DNA of 64,000 nucleotides, from assembly GCA_005281725.1 (NCBI GenBank), contig SSBO01000012.1, forward strand, positions 14,545,501 to 14,609,500, read 5' to 3'. The notes under the pieces were generated by a model that worked only from the letters and a program-made list of their open reading frames with translations, ran no database searches and was not told where the DNA came from. The stretch is from Wuchereria bancrofti. Its lineage: Eukaryota > Nematoda > Chromadorea > Rhabditida > Onchocercidae. The position numbers and the translations under genes are program-made. How positions within the stretch are numbered: position 1 is the first letter of the stretch; the number at the start of each line of letters is the position of its first letter. This document shows positions 63,908 to 64,000 of this stretch, in pieces.

Positions 63908-64000
63908 TCAGAGGAAAGTCTGTTAACAGCTTGCCAAGGTGTTGTTTCAACAGCTCATGCTGAGGATCAAGACCGTAGCTTATCGGAGAGAATTAGAAAA
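63908..64000 (+). CDS. Partial exon running off the window
   Basis: An open frame from an AG at 63906-63907 (SEESLLTACQGVVSTAHAED...) continues to the last base without a stop. Codon use is less AT-rich than its flanks. Membership in the upstream basic gene or in a new gene cannot be decided here. Confidence 0.35.

Noticed and set aside
1..64000. tRNA, rRNA, spliced-leader RNA or transposase genes
   Set aside because: I looked for GTTCGA-type T-loops, SL1-like sequence and transposase motifs by eye and saw none convincing; a covariance-model scan would be needed to exclude them.

Overview
The window looks like a nuclear scaffold from a nematode, most likely a parasitic clade III (filarial-type) worm. 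The sequence is strongly AT-rich, with long homopolymer and (TAA)n tracts. The genes are cut into short exons by introns with GT donors and poly-T...AG acceptors. The best-conserved protein is a nematode-style forkhead factor. The host assignment is inference; no species-diagnostic marker was found.

Layout. 1-31.9 kb holds no protein gene that I can support. It is repeat-rich intergenic DNA containing two large direct duplications (4356-6727 and 9146-22404). A single N lies exactly at each junction. A third, 159-bp duplication flanks an NNNN at 63416-63419. All three fit contig ends that overlap in reality but were placed side by side, so true distances here are probably shorter by about 1.2 kb, 6.5 kb and 0.16 kb. 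Inside the large duplication a segment of about 0.5 kb is nearly invariant and carries a GC-rich hairpin and a G-rich (GGA/GGT) tract. Around 24.58-24.80 kb there is a cluster of TGTTTACA-like motifs (the forkhead-box core), about 7 kb upstream of the forkhead gene.

31.99-35.86 kb (+): a complete six-exon forkhead transcription factor (about 534 aa from the first visible Met). 37.89-39.48 kb (+): a two-exon gene for a small (89 aa) signal-peptide/single-TM protein. 40.66-48.02 kb (-): a secreted cysteine-rich protein of about 12 exons with three related C-x5-C modules that recall the Dickkopf/prokineticin fold, and an apparent alternative hydrophobic C-terminus. 50.80-52.50 kb (-): a glycosylated type I membrane protein of unrecognised family. 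56.43-59.19 kb (+): a membrane-anchored arylacetamide deacetylase-like serine hydrolase with a complete catalytic triad. 60.60-63.39 kb (+): exons of a small membrane protein with a long, very basic tail, including a 22-nt microexon; its 5' end is unresolved. 63.63-64.00 kb: further candidate exons running off the window.

I see no operon: the gene pairs are separated by kilobases and two orientations are mixed. Three of the genes (the Cys-rich protein, the type I membrane protein and the small TM protein) look secretory and unrecognised. They are the best candidates for something undescribed. Exon borders are hand-drawn from splice motifs and reading phase. Where phases do not close, the entry says so.
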